Below, one piece after another: positions 17,815-26,998 of a stretch of 64,000 nucleotides of DNA. Every line of letters begins with the position of its first letter. Within the stretch, counting starts at the first letter, position 1. The notes under the pieces are model-generated. The model had not been told where the DNA came from. It saw only the letters and a list, made by a program, of their open reading frames with translations, and made no database searches. A program made the translations under genes and the position numbers. The DNA comes from Candidatus Rhodoferax bjergmarkensis (GTDB lineage: Bacteria > Pseudomonadota > Gammaproteobacteria > Burkholderiales > Burkholderiaceae_C). The DNA lies in assembly GCA_016708345.1 (NCBI GenBank), contig JADJFX010000003.1:124001-188000 (forward strand), written 5' to 3'.

Positions 17815-19067
17815 GTGCTCTGCTGGACCGATTTACTGGCTGGTTTGGCGGTGCCAAACGGCCCGCCAGCATTGTGTTGCCGGTGCGATTGGGGGCCAGC
17901 CGTCAAACCGCCACCGGCAGCAGGCCAGTGCAGGACATGGGCTTTGATCAGACGCTGGTGTGGGTCACCGTGGCGTTGCTGGCCTGGGGCTTGGTGATGG
18001 TGTACTCCGCTTCGATTTCGATGCCGGAAAACCCCCGTTTTGCCCAGTACACCCACACTTATTTCTTGAGCCGCCATGCCATCTGGCTGGGGCTGTCTTT
18101 TGTGGCGGCGCTGCTGGCTTTTCAGGTGCCGGTGGCAACTTGGGAAAAGGCGGCACCTTGGCTGTTTGTGGTGTCATTGGTCTTGCTCGCTTTCGTGCTG
18201 TTGCCCGGCATCGGGAAAAAGGTTTATGGCGCGCGGCGCTGGATTGGCCTGGGGCCCTTGAGTTTTCAGCCGTCAGAGCTGGTCAAGTTCACCGTGCTTC
18301 TGTATGCGGCGGATTACATGGTGCGCAAGATGGAGGTCAAGGAGCGCTTTTTCCGCGCCGTGCTGCCCATGGGCGCTGCCGTGGCCGTGGTGGGTGTTTT
18401 GCTGCTGGCCGAGCCGGACATGGGGGCTTTCATGGTGATCGCCGTGATTGCCATGGGCATTTTGTTTTTGGGCGGCGTCAACGCCCGCATGTTCTTCCTG
18501 ATCATCACCGTTTTGTTGGTGGCCTTCAGCCTCATGATTGCCACCAGTGAGTTCAGGCGTGAACGCATTTTTGCCTACCTGGACCCCTGGAGCGAGAAAA
18601 ATGCGCTGGCCAAGGGCTATCAGCTCACCCATTCGCTGATCGCCATTGGGCGCGGCGAAGTATTTGGTGTGGGACTGGGCGGCAGCGTGGAAAAACTGCA
18701 CTGGTTGCCCGAGGCGCATACCGACTTTCTGCTGGCCGTGATCGGTGAAGAATTCGGCCTGGTCGGTGTCATCAGCGTCATTGGCATGTTTCTGTGGCTG
18801 ACCCGCCGCATGATGCACATCGGGCGTCAGGCGATTGCACTGGACCGGGTGTTTGCCGGGCTGGCAGCGCAGGGCGTGGGCATCTGGATGGGTTTTCAGG
18901 CCTTTATCAACATGGGCGTGAACCTGGGAGCCCTGCCCACCAAAGGCCTGACCCTGCCCCTGATGAGTTACGGCGGCTCGGCCATCATCATCAACCTGGT
19001 TGCCATCGCCTTCGTTCTGCGGGTGGACTATGAGAGCCGGCAACTCATGCACGGAGCCCGCCTATGA
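17811..19067 (+). CDS. ftsW: Septal peptidoglycan glycosyltransferase FtsW (SEDS family)
   Basis: A 418-residue SEDS protein with about ten transmembrane helices. Family signatures include RRWIGLGPLSFQPSELVK, VGLGGSVEKLHWLPEAHTD and the C-terminal SYGGSAIIINL. It polymerises lipid II at the division site together with FtsI. The N-terminal 40 residues are cytoplasmic and variable. It overlaps murD and murG by four bases each. Confidence 0.96.
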   Translation: MSALLDRFTGWFGGAKRPASIVLPVRLGASRQTATGSRPVQDMGFDQTLVWVTVALLAWGLVMVYSASISMPENPRFAQYTHTYFLSRHAIWLGLSFVAALLAFQVPVATWEKAAPWLFVVSLVLLAFVLLPGIGKKVYGARRWIGLGPLSFQPSELVKFTVLLYAADYMVRKMEVKERFFRAVLPMGAAVAVVGVLLLAEPDMGAFMVIAVIAMGILFLGGVNARMFFLIITVLLVAFSLMIATSEFRRERIFAYLDPWSEKNALAKGYQLTHSLIAIGRGEVFGVGLGGSVEKLHWLPEAHTDFLLAVIGEEFGLVGVISVIGMFLWLTRRMMHIGRQAIALDRVFAGLAAQGVGIWMGFQAFINMGVNLGALPTKGLTLPLMSYGGSAIIINLVAIAFVLRVDYESRQLMHGARL

Positions 19068-20167
19068 GCTCACCTATGAGCGCGTCATCCTCAAGCCGTT
19101 GCGCTTTGGTCATGGCCGGTGGCACCGGCGGACATATCTTTCCCGGCCTGGCGGTGGCGCAGGCTTTGCGCGAGCGGGGGTGGCGGGTGCATTGGCTCGG
19201 CGGGGTGGGCACGCCGGACCAGCCCAGCATGGAAAGCCGCCTGGTGCCGCCAAAAGGGTTTGAGTTTGAGTCAATCGACTTTTCTGGCGTGCGCGGCAAG
19301 GGCGCCTGGACACTTCTGGCGCTGCCATGGCGCCTGCTGCGTGCGTGCTGGCAAAGCATGCAGGTGCTGCGCCGGGTCAAGCCCGATGTGGTGGTCGGGC
19401 TGGGTGGCTACATCACCTTGCCGGCCGGCGTGGTGAGTGCGCTCATGGGCAAGCCGCTGGTGCTGCATGAGCAAAACTCGGTCGCCGGCATGGCCAACAA
19501 AGTGCTGGCGGTGCTCGCAAGGCGCGTGTTCACCGCGTTCCCCCATGTTTTGAAAAAGGCGCTGTGGGTGGGCAACCCCTTGCGCGCCAATTTCATCGGG
19601 GTGCCCGACCCGACCACCAGGTTTGCCTTGCGCAGCGGTCTACTGCAGGTGCTGGTGGTGGGTGGCAGCTTGGGGGCGCGGGCCCTCAACGAGGTGGTGC
19701 CGCGTGCCGTGGCCCTGATCCCTGCGTCAGAGCGCCCCGTGGTGATTCACCAAAGTGGCGCTGCGCAAATCGACGCGCTACGCGCCAACTACGCACAAGC
19801 CGGGGTGCAGGCTCAGCTCACGCCCTTTATTGACGACACCGCGCAAGCCTTTGCCGATGCCGACTTGGTGATTTGCCGCGCGGGTGCCAGCACCGTGACG
19901 GAGCTGGCAGCGGTCGGTGCGGCTGCATTGTTCGTGCCGTTTCCCTCGGCGGTGGACGACCACCAGACCCACAACGCGAACTTTCTGGTCTCTCAAGGCG
20001 CAGGCTGGCTGGAGCCACAGCATCAATTGACACCCGAAAAACTGGCTGAAATGCTACAAAAAACAGAGCGTCCTGCGCTTCTTTCATGCGCGCTACAGGC
20101 TAAAAAGATGGAAAAAATTGATGCAACCGCAAAAATTGTGGCTGCCTGTGAGGAGTTAACCCGATGA
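19064..20167 (+). CDS. murG: UDP-GlcNAc--lipid I N-acetylglucosaminyltransferase MurG
   Basis: A 367-residue GT-B glycosyltransferase. The N-terminal loop MAGGTGGHIFPGLAVA, the central GGSLGARALNEVVP and the UDP-GlcNAc-binding AGASTVTELAAVG are all present. It makes lipid II on the inner face of the membrane. The last 35 residues or so include a segment (MLQKTERPALLSCALQAKK) encoded by a diverged copy of the dispersed repeat, beyond the catalytic core. It overlaps murC by four bases. Confidence 0.96.
   Translation: MSSPMSASSSSRCALVMAGGTGGHIFPGLAVAQALRERGWRVHWLGGVGTPDQPSMESRLVPPKGFEFESIDFSGVRGKGAWTLLALPWRLLRACWQSMQVLRRVKPDVVVGLGGYITLPAGVVSALMGKPLVLHEQNSVAGMANKVLAVLARRVFTAFPHVLKKALWVGNPLRANFIGVPDPTTRFALRSGLLQVLVVGGSLGARALNEVVPRAVALIPASERPVVIHQSGAAQIDALRANYAQAGVQAQLTPFIDDTAQAFADADLVICRAGASTVTELAAVGAAALFVPFPSAVDDHQTHNANFLVSQGAGWLEPQHQLTPEKLAEMLQKTERPALLSCALQAKKMEKIDATAKIVAACEELTR
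20052..20107 (+). repeat. Dispersed hairpin repeat, copy 3 (3' end of murG, diverged)
   Basis: TGCTACAAAAAACAGAGC, then GCGC (20075), a nine-base spacer, GCGC (20088), then TACAGGCTAAAAAGATG. The spacer between GCGC blocks is two bases shorter than in other copies, so this is a diverged member. It encodes MurG C-terminal residues. Confidence 0.6.
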
Positions 20168-21597
20168 AACATGCGGTTCGTCATATTCATTTTGTTGGCA
20201 TCGGGGGCTCGGGCATGTCCGGCATTGCCGAGGTGTTGTTCAACCTGGGCTACACCATTTCGGGCTCGGACCTGGCGGACAGCGCCACGCTCAAGCGCCT
20301 GTCCGACATCGGCATCACGACCTTTGTCGGCCACCAGGCCGGCAACGTCACGGGCGCTGACGCGGTGGTCACCTCAACGGCCGTGCAAGCGAGCAACCCG
20401 GAGGTCATCACCGCCCGCGAACAGCGCATTCCGGTGGTGCCGCGGGCGCTGATGCTGGCTGAACTGATGCGCCTCAAGCAGGGCATTGCCATTGCGGGCA
20501 CCCACGGCAAAACCACCACCACCAGCCTGGTGGCCAGCGTGCTGGCGCAGGCGGGCCTGGACCCGACGTTTGTCATTGGCGGGCGCTTGAACAGTGCGGG
20601 AGCCAATGCGCGCCTGGGGCAGGGCGATTACATCGTGGTGGAAGCGGACGAGTCCGATGCTTCATTTTTGAACCTGCTGCCGGTCATGGCAGTGGTGACC
20701 AATATCGATGCCGACCACATGGAAACCTATGGGCACGATTTCAACCGTCTCAAGGGAGCCTTCATCGAGTTCCTGCACCGCATGCCCTTTTATGGCACCG
20801 CCATCTTGTGTACGGACGATGAAGCCGTGCGTTCCATCGTGCCCGAAGTCACCTGCCCGATCACCAGCTACGGCTTCAACGAGGGTGCCGAGGTGCGAGC
20901 TGTCGATGTGCGCGCGGTGGACGGGCAAATGCATTTCACGGTGCAGCGCCGCAACGGTGTGGTGCTGCCGGACCTGGCGGTGGTGCTGAACCTGCCGGGC
21001 CGGCACAACGTGCTCAACGCCCTGTCGGCGATTGCGGTGGCGGTCGAGCTCAATGTGCCCGATGCAGCGGTACAAAAAGCGCTGGCCGAATTCAAGGGCG
21101 TTGGCCGGCGCTTTCAGCGTTACGGCGAGATGGCCGCGCACGGTGGCGGCAGCTTTACCCTGATTGATGACTATGGCCACCACCCGGTAGAAATGGCGGC
21201 CACGCTGGCTGCTGCGCGCGGTGCCTTTCCGGGGCGGCGTCTGGTACTGGCCTTCCAGCCGCATCGTTTTACGCGCACACGCGACTGCTTTGAAGACTTC
21301 GTCAAGGTGATTGCGCAGGCCGATGCGGTCCTGCTGGCCGAGGTGTATGCCGCCGGTGAAACGCCTATCGTCGCCGCCGATGGCCGCAGCCTGGCGCGCG
21401 CGCTGCGCGTGGCGGGGCGCATCGAGCCGGTGTTTGTGAACCACATTGCCGACATGCCGCAAACCATCATCGACAACGCCCGCGCAGGTGATGTGGTGCT
21501 GTGCATGGGGGCAGGTTCGATTGGTGCGGTGCCTGCCAAGGTTGTTGATATGCTACAAAATTCAGAGCTGCTCGCGCAGACAGGACGTGCGCAATGA
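20164..21597 (+). CDS. murC: UDP-MurNAc--L-alanine ligase MurC
   Basis: A 477-residue Mur ligase. The N-terminal HFVGIGGSGMSGIAEVL, ATP motif IAGTHGKTTTTSLVAS, and DDYGHHPVEM are all diagnostic of MurC. It performs the first amino-acid addition to UDP-MurNAc. The final 15 residues or so (from MLQNSELLAQ) are encoded by a copy of the dispersed repeat, whose 3' part also supplies the ddl start. Stop and start overlap as ATGA. Confidence 0.97.
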   Translation: MKHAVRHIHFVGIGGSGMSGIAEVLFNLGYTISGSDLADSATLKRLSDIGITTFVGHQAGNVTGADAVVTSTAVQASNPEVITAREQRIPVVPRALMLAELMRLKQGIAIAGTHGKTTTTSLVASVLAQAGLDPTFVIGGRLNSAGANARLGQGDYIVVEADESDASFLNLLPVMAVVTNIDADHMETYGHDFNRLKGAFIEFLHRMPFYGTAILCTDDEAVRSIVPEVTCPITSYGFNEGAEVRAVDVRAVDGQMHFTVQRRNGVVLPDLAVVLNLPGRHNVLNALSAIAVAVELNVPDAAVQKALAEFKGVGRRFQRYGEMAAHGGGSFTLIDDYGHHPVEMAATLAAARGAFPGRRLVLAFQPHRFTRTRDCFEDFVKVIAQADAVLLAEVYAAGETPIVAADGRSLARALRVAGRIEPVFVNHIADMPQTIIDNARAGDVVLCMGAGSIGAVPAKVVDMLQNSELLAQTGRAQ

Positions 21598-21608
21598 GCC
21601 AATTTGAT
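21551..21608 (+). repeat. Dispersed hairpin repeat, copy 4 (spans murC stop and ddl start)
   Basis: TGCTACAAAATTCAGAGCTG, hairpin GCGCA (21574-21578), nine bases, TGCGC (21588-21592), then AATGAGCCAATTTGAT, equivalent to the usual 3' block GRGGCCNATTTGA. The ATGA overlap of murC and ddl lies within it. Confidence 0.75.
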
Positions 21609-22550
21609 CAAAATTTTGGAAAAGTGGCAGTGCTCAGCGGCGGTGCGTCGGCGGAGCGCGAGGTGTCGCTGATGACCGGCCAGGGCGTGCTGCAGGCGCT
21701 GCGCGGGCAAGGCGTCGATGCCTGGGCTTTTGACCCCGCCGAGCGGGAGCTGGCAGAACTCAAGCGCGGCGGATTTTCGCGCTGCTTTATCGCCTTGCAT
21801 GGCCGCTTTGGTGAAGACGGCACGGTGCAGGGCGCGCTGGAGTTGCTGGGCATCCCGTACACAGGTTCCGGCGTCATGGCCTCAAGCATTGCCATCGACA
21901 AAGTCATGACCAAGCGCATCTGGCGCGCCGAAGGCTTGCCCACCCCTGAATGGCGTCAGGTGGACAGCGCAGCCGCCACCTTGCAAGCCTTTGCCGAGCT
22001 GGGCAGCCCCATGATTGTCAAGCCCGACCGCGAGGGTTCGACCATCGGGCTGACCAAGGTACTTGCAGCCGATCAGTGCGAAGCCGCCTACGCGGTGGCC
22101 GCGCGCCACGATGCAATGGTGCTGTGTGAGCAGTTCATCGCGGGTGACGAGGTGACGGTGGCGGTGCTGGGCGCTGGTGCGTCGGCACGGGCGCTGCCCG
22201 TGATCCGCATCGTGGCGCCTGGCGGCAACTACGACTACCAGAACAAGTATTTCACCGACACCACGCAATACCTGGTGCCCTGCGGCTTGCCCGAAGGTGA
22301 AGAAGCGGCCATTCAGGCGCTGGCGCTCAAGGCGTACCGGGTGCTGGGCTGCAGGGGTTGGGCGCGCGCTGACGTGATGATTGACGCCCGCACACGCAAG
22401 CCCTATTTGCTGGAAATCAACACCTCGCCGGGCATGACCGGGCACTCGCTGGTGCCCATGGCGGCCAAAGCGGCGGGCATCAGCTATCCGGCTTTGTGTT
22501 TGCAGGTGTTGCAAAGCGCTGCGCTGGACTATGTGAGGACTGGCGCATGA
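21594..22550 (+). CDS. ddl: D-alanine--D-alanine ligase (DdlB type)
   Basis: A 318-residue ATP-grasp enzyme. It contains AVLSGGASAEREVSLMTG (substrate-binding N-terminus), the ATP-binding FVKPDREGST-type segment (IVKPDREGSTIGLTKV) and the C-terminal metal-binding LLEINTSPGMTGHSLVP. It supplies D-Ala-D-Ala for MurF. The first residues MSQFD are encoded within a dispersed-repeat copy. It overlaps murC and ftsQ by four bases each. Confidence 0.97.
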   Translation: MSQFDQNFGKVAVLSGGASAEREVSLMTGQGVLQALRGQGVDAWAFDPAERELAELKRGGFSRCFIALHGRFGEDGTVQGALELLGIPYTGSGVMASSIAIDKVMTKRIWRAEGLPTPEWRQVDSAAATLQAFAELGSPMIVKPDREGSTIGLTKVLAADQCEAAYAVAARHDAMVLCEQFIAGDEVTVAVLGAGASARALPVIRIVAPGGNYDYQNKYFTDTTQYLVPCGLPEGEEAAIQALALKAYRVLGCRGWARADVMIDARTRKPYLLEINTSPGMTGHSLVPMAAKAAGISYPALCLQVLQSAALDYVRTGA

Positions 22551-23333
22551 CCAAGACTCTGCCCGCGCCCCTTGATGTGAAACTCATGAACATGACGGCA
22601 TCGATCCTGTTCGGGGCGTTTGCATTGATGGTGCTGGCAGCGGTGGTGGGCTGGATGTCGCGCCACCCCATGTTTGCTTTGCGCGGCATTGCCGTGAGCG
22701 GTGAGGTGACCCACAACAACACAGCCACCCTGCGGGCCAATGTGGCACCCCGGCTCAAAGGCACTTTTTTCACGATGGACCTCACCAGTGCGCGGCAGGT
22801 TTTTGAATCGGTGCCCTGGGTGCGCAAAGCCGTGGTGCGCCGCGAGTTTCCCAATCGCCTGCGGGTGCTGCTCGAAGAGCACCAGACGGTGGCTTTGTGG
22901 GGGCCTGAGAGCGAATCAACGCTGCTGAACAATTTTGGCGAGGTATTTGAAGCCAATGTGGGTGAGGTGGACCAGGACGTGTTGCCCCGCCTGAACGGCC
23001 CCGAGGGGCAGGCACCCAAGGTACTGGCCATGTACGAGACGCTGGCACCGCACTTTGCAACCATGGACATGCGGATTGAGCAACTGGAAATGACAGGGCG
23101 CGGCGGCTGGCGCGTGCGACCTGGATTCGGGCGCTGTGGTGGAACTCGGGGGCGGCACTGCGGAGGAACTTATCGGGCGCACCCAGCGGTTTCTCAAGAC
23201 GCTCACACAGGTGGTGTCGCGCTATGGGCGCACTCAGGACGCCCTTGAAACAGCAGATTTGCGGCATGAGGATGGGTATGCCATTCGGCTTCGCGGTGTG
23301 ACAACGGTGGTGACGGACAAAACAAAAAAATAG
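22547..23333 (+). CDS. ftsQ: Cell division protein FtsQ, frameshifted near 23120
   Basis: ATG 22547 overlaps the ddl stop. One transmembrane helix (about residues 18-40) is followed by a POTRA domain (FALRGIAVSGEVTHNN) and the beta domain. After RGGWRVR the frame changes at the CC of 23120-23121; the natural continuation VVELGGGTAEELIGRTQRF runs to 23333. Deleting one C restores about 261 residues, a normal length. FtsQ scaffolds the divisome with FtsB and FtsL. The break in a division gene of an otherwise intact cluster points to a sequencing indel. Confidence 0.9.
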
Positions 23334-23381
23334 CGGCAATAAAAAAGAGCAACAGAGTCAACAGAGACAACAGGTGAATAC

Positions 23382-24611
23382 ATGGCGAAAGAATACAAAG
23401 ATTTGGTCGTAGGCTTGGACATTGGCACCGCCAAAGTGATGGCGGTGGTGGCCGAGGTGCTGCCCGGTGGTGAGCTCAAGCTGGCCGGGCTGGGTATTGC
23501 GCCCAGCAATGGCCTCAAGCGCGGCGTGGTGGTGAACATTGACGCCACGGTGCAAAGCATCCAGCAGGCTTTGAAAGAGGCTGAGTTGATGGCTGACTGC
23601 AAGATCACCAGGGTCTATACCGGCATTACCGGCAGCCACATCCGGGGCATCAACTCCAGCGGCATGGTGGCCATCAAGGACCGTGAAGTGACGGCGGCCG
23701 ATGTGGCGCGTGTGGTGGAAACCGCCAAAGCCATCAATATCTCGACCGACCAGCGCCTGCTGCTGGTGGAGCCGCAGGAATTCATCATTGACGGTCAGGA
23801 CGTGAAAGAGCCGATCGGCATGAGCGGTATCCGGCTGGAGGCCAGGGTGCACATCGTGACCGGTGCCCAAAGTGCGGCCGAGAACATTATCAAATGTGTG
23901 CGCCGCTGCGGGCTGGAAGTAGAGCAACTCATGCTCAATCCGCTGGCGTCGAGCCTGTCGGTGCTGACCGAAGACGAGCGCGAGTTGGGTGTGGCGCTGG
24001 TGGACATTGGCGCGGGCACGACCGATGTGGCCATCTTCACCAACGGGGCCATCCGCCACACCGCCGTGATACCGATTGCCGGCGACCTGATCACCAGCGA
24101 TATTGCCATGGCCCTGCGCACGCCCACCAAGGACGCTGAAGACATCAAGGTCGAAAGCGGCTTTGCCAAGCAACTGCTGGCCGACCCCGACTCCCAGGTC
24201 GAGGTGCCGGGGCTGGGCGACCGCGGCCCGCGCATGCTCAGCCGCCAGGCGCTGGCCGGCGTGATTGAGCCGCGTGTCGAAGAAATTTTTTCGCTGGTGC
24301 ACCAGGTGATGCGCGAGTCCGGCTTTGAGGAAATGCTCTCCAGCGGCATCGTGCTGACCGGCGGCAGTTGCATCATGCCTGGCATGGTGGAGCTGGGGGA
24401 GGATATTTTCCTCAAGCCGGTGCGCCGCGGCATCCCCAAGTATTCCAGTGCGCTGTCTGACATGGTGGCACAGCCCAGAGCCGCCACAGTGATGGGGCTG
24501 CTCGAAGAAGCCCGCATGGCCCGTTTGCGCGGCTTCAAGGTGGCGCAAAAAAATGGCTCCATGAAAACCGCATTCGGCCAGGTCAAAGACTGGTTTGTGG
24601 GGAACTTCTGA
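23382..24611 (+). CDS. ftsA: Cell division protein FtsA
   Basis: A 409-residue actin-like ATPase. Nucleotide-binding blocks LVVGLDIGTAKVMAVV, ALVDIGAGTTDVAIF and VLTGGSCIMPGMVEL are present, with the FtsA-specific 1C domain between them. It ends in the amphipathic membrane-targeting helix TAFGQVKDWFVGNF. It anchors FtsZ polymers to the membrane and signals to FtsQLB. It starts 48 bases after the ftsQ stop. Confidence 0.97.
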   Translation: MAKEYKDLVVGLDIGTAKVMAVVAEVLPGGELKLAGLGIAPSNGLKRGVVVNIDATVQSIQQALKEAELMADCKITRVYTGITGSHIRGINSSGMVAIKDREVTAADVARVVETAKAINISTDQRLLLVEPQEFIIDGQDVKEPIGMSGIRLEARVHIVTGAQSAAENIIKCVRRCGLEVEQLMLNPLASSLSVLTEDERELGVALVDIGAGTTDVAIFTNGAIRHTAVIPIAGDLITSDIAMALRTPTKDAEDIKVESGFAKQLLADPDSQVEVPGLGDRGPRMLSRQALAGVIEPRVEEIFSLVHQVMRESGFEEMLSSGIVLTGGSCIMPGMVELGEDIFLKPVRRGIPKYSSALSDMVAQPRAATVMGLLEEARMARLRGFKVAQKNGSMKTAFGQVKDWFVGNF

Positions 24612-24783
24612 TGAAGAACACCGCCACCAAATCCACCGGCCCACCGGTGTGGCTTGTTCGTGCAAGTCCCCATGGGCGATGGCGGGGCATGGACCCGCCG
24701 TGCTGCTGTGCACAAACCAAGAACACCCGCAAATCAACAACTGTTAACGATTAACTACTTATTAGAAACCCCAGGAGAATGAC
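24612..24783 (+). promoter_or_regulatory. ftsA-ftsZ intergenic region with hairpin and AT-rich leader
   Basis: 172 bases. A perfect 6-bp stem (CACCGG 24634-24639, CCGGTG 24644-24649) with a four-base loop lies just after ftsA. An AT-rich stretch at about 24745-24772 could hold a ftsZ promoter, followed by the ribosome-binding site CAGGAGAAT before ATG 24784. A dedicated ftsZ promoter here is plausible because FtsZ is needed in excess; no strong -35/-10 pair is visible. Confidence 0.4.
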
Positions 24784-26025
24784 ATGCCTATCGAGATGAT
24801 TGAAGAAGAAATGTTTAACCAAGGCACCCAGATCAAAGTGATCGGAGTCGGCGGCGGTGGTGGCAATGCCGTCGGCCACATGATCGGCTGCGGGGTGCAG
24901 GGTGTAGAGTTCATCTGCGCCAACACCGATGCCCAGGCACTGAGCCGCAGCGATGCGCACCGCAGTATCCAGTTGGGAACCAGCGGGCTGGGGGCTGGCA
25001 GCAAGCCGGAGAAAGGCCGTGAGTCGGCAGAGGCGGCTGTGCAGGACATCCGCAACGCCATCGAAGGCGCACACATGCTTTTTATTACCGCTGGCATGGG
25101 CGGCGGCACCGGTACCGGCGCTGCGCCGGTCATTGCCCGCGTGGCACGTGAGATGGGAATTTTGACGGTTGGCGTGGTCACCAAGCCTTTTGAGTTTGAA
25201 GGTGGCCGTCGCATGAGCAATGCGGATGGCGGCATGGCCGAGCTCGAAGCCAATGTCGATTCGCTGATCGTGGTGCTCAACGAGAAGCTGCTCGAAGTGC
25301 TGGGCGATGACGTCACCCAGGACCAGGCCTTTGCCCACGCCAACGACGTGCTGAAAAACGCCGTGGGCGGCATTGCCGAAATCATCAACGTACCAGGCCA
25401 TGTGAACGTGGACTTTGAAGACGTGCGCACGGTGATGGGCGAGCCCGGCAAAGCCATGATGGGCACCGCAGTGGCCGCAGGCCCCGACCGCGCGCGCATT
25501 GCTGCCGAGCAGGCAGTGGCTTGCCCGCTGCTCGAAGGCATTGACCTGTCCGGCGCCAAAGGCGTGCTGGTCTTGATCACCGCCGCCAAGGGCTCCCTGA
25601 AGCTGAGCGAATCCAAGCTGGCGATGAACACCATTCGCGCCTATGCATCACCTGACGCGCATGTGATTTATGGCACCGCTTATGACGACAATTTGGGTGA
25701 CGAAATTCGCGTGACCGTGGTGGCCACCGGTTTGTCCCGCCAGGGCATGCGCCGCACGGCCCCCCCGCTGCAGGTGCTGCGCACCGGCACCGACAACGTG
25801 CCCTTCCATGTGCCTGTAACCAACATGCAGTCCGGCAGTGCCCACAGCACGGTTGTTCAAGCACCAGCCAGCCAGTCCCAACCTGACTACCGCGGCATGA
25901 ATACACCCAGCGTCTGGCGCACCCCGCGCGATCGCACCCAGGCTGCGGCCAAAGTCGATGCGCTGGCCAGCGGCGGCATGGATGATTTCGAGATACCGGC
26001 GTTCTTGCGCAAACAGGCAGACTGA
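24784..26025 (+). CDS. ftsZ: Cell division protein FtsZ
   Basis: A 413-residue tubulin-like GTPase that forms the Z ring. The tubulin signature GGGTGTGAAPV (about residues 102-112), the N-terminal VIGVGGGGGNAVGHM and the T7-loop region are intact. A variable linker leads to the conserved C-terminal peptide DDFEIPAFLRKQ, which binds FtsA and ZipA. It is preceded by a good ribosome-binding site (AGGAGA). Confidence 0.98.
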   Translation: MPIEMIEEEMFNQGTQIKVIGVGGGGGNAVGHMIGCGVQGVEFICANTDAQALSRSDAHRSIQLGTSGLGAGSKPEKGRESAEAAVQDIRNAIEGAHMLFITAGMGGGTGTGAAPVIARVAREMGILTVGVVTKPFEFEGGRRMSNADGGMAELEANVDSLIVVLNEKLLEVLGDDVTQDQAFAHANDVLKNAVGGIAEIINVPGHVNVDFEDVRTVMGEPGKAMMGTAVAAGPDRARIAAEQAVACPLLEGIDLSGAKGVLVLITAAKGSLKLSESKLAMNTIRAYASPDAHVIYGTAYDDNLGDEIRVTVVATGLSRQGMRRTAPPLQVLRTGTDNVPFHVPVTNMQSGSAHSTVVQAPASQSQPDYRGMNTPSVWRTPRDRTQAAAKVDALASGGMDDFEIPAFLRKQAD

Positions 26026-26036
26026 ACCCCAAGGTT

Positions 26037-26981
26037 ATGGCCTTTTACAATCGAAGGGTGTTGCAACAACGTACGCTTAAATCCCTGACCCGCGCCGTGG
26101 GCGTTGGGCTGCACAGTGGTCAACGGGTGGAACTCACCCTGCGGCCCGCGCAGCCCGACACCGGCATCGTGTTCAGGCGGGTTGATTTGCCGCAGCCGGT
26201 GGACATCGTGGTGTCGGCGTCTGCCGTGTCAGATACCCGGCTGGCGTCCACTTTGTCAGCAGGCAATGCCAAAGTGTCCACCGTGGAGCATTTGATGTCC
26301 GCCTGTGCAGGCTTGGGGGTGGACAACTTGTATGTGGACATCACGGCTGAGGAAGTCCCCATTCTGGATGGGTCGGCCGCATCGTTTGTATTTCTGCTGC
26401 AAAGTGCCGGTATTGAACTGCAAAACGCACCACGCCGTTTCATCCGTCTGACGCGGCCCGTAGAAGTGCGGGAAGGCGAGGGTGCTGCACAGAAGTGGGC
26501 CAGGCTGGAGCCCTATCACGGCTACAAGCTCAGTTTTGAGATTGATTTTGACCACCCGGCGGTAGATTCGACGGGTCAGCGGGTCGTGTTTGACATGAGC
26601 ACGGGTTCTTACTCCAAAGACATTGCCCGTGCCCGTACATTCGGGTTTACCAAGGATGTGGAGATGATGCGCGCCAACGGACTGGCACTGGGTGGCGGTC
26701 TGGACAATGCCATCGTCATGGACGATTACAAAGTGTTGAACTCGGACGGACTGCGCTATGACGATGAGTTCGTCAAGCACAAAATACTCGATGCCATGGG
26801 CGACCTCTACCTGGTGGGCAAGCCCTTGCTGGCCAGCTACAGTGCGTTTCGCTCAGGCCACGCGCTCAACAACAAGTTGCTGCGCGAACTGCTGACGCGC
26901 ACTGACGCCTGGGAGGTGGTGACCTTTGAAGACGAAAAGCTCGCCCCCGAGGGGTTTGCCCAGATAGCCCGCGCCTGGTAG
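26037..26981 (+). CDS. lpxC: UDP-3-O-acyl-N-acetylglucosamine deacetylase LpxC
   Basis: The committed enzyme of lipid A synthesis. Zinc ligand His is in STVEHLMSA; the second zinc site is in KHKILDAMGD (HKxLD motif); the catalytic His lies in FRSGHALNNKLLREL. ATG 26037 gives 314 residues. Most relatives begin at the QQRTLKSLTRAVGVGLHSG segment, so GTG 26058 is an alternative start, though the AAGGG there is too close to it. It sits 11 bases after ftsZ, as in the standard dcw cluster, and probably shares its transcripts. Confidence 0.96.
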   Translation: MAFYNRRVLQQRTLKSLTRAVGVGLHSGQRVELTLRPAQPDTGIVFRRVDLPQPVDIVVSASAVSDTRLASTLSAGNAKVSTVEHLMSACAGLGVDNLYVDITAEEVPILDGSAASFVFLLQSAGIELQNAPRRFIRLTRPVEVREGEGAAQKWARLEPYHGYKLSFEIDFDHPAVDSTGQRVVFDMSTGSYSKDIARARTFGFTKDVEMMRANGLALGGGLDNAIVMDDYKVLNSDGLRYDDEFVKHKILDAMGDLYLVGKPLLASYSAFRSGHALNNKLLRELLTRTDAWEVVTFEDEKLAPEGFAQIARAW

Positions 26982-26998
26982 CCAGAAAGAACCAAGCT

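Noticed and set aside
23358..24740. 460-residue minus-strand frame opposite ftsA
   Set aside because: Shadow of ftsA; His/Gln-rich composition typical of antisense translation in GC-rich DNA.
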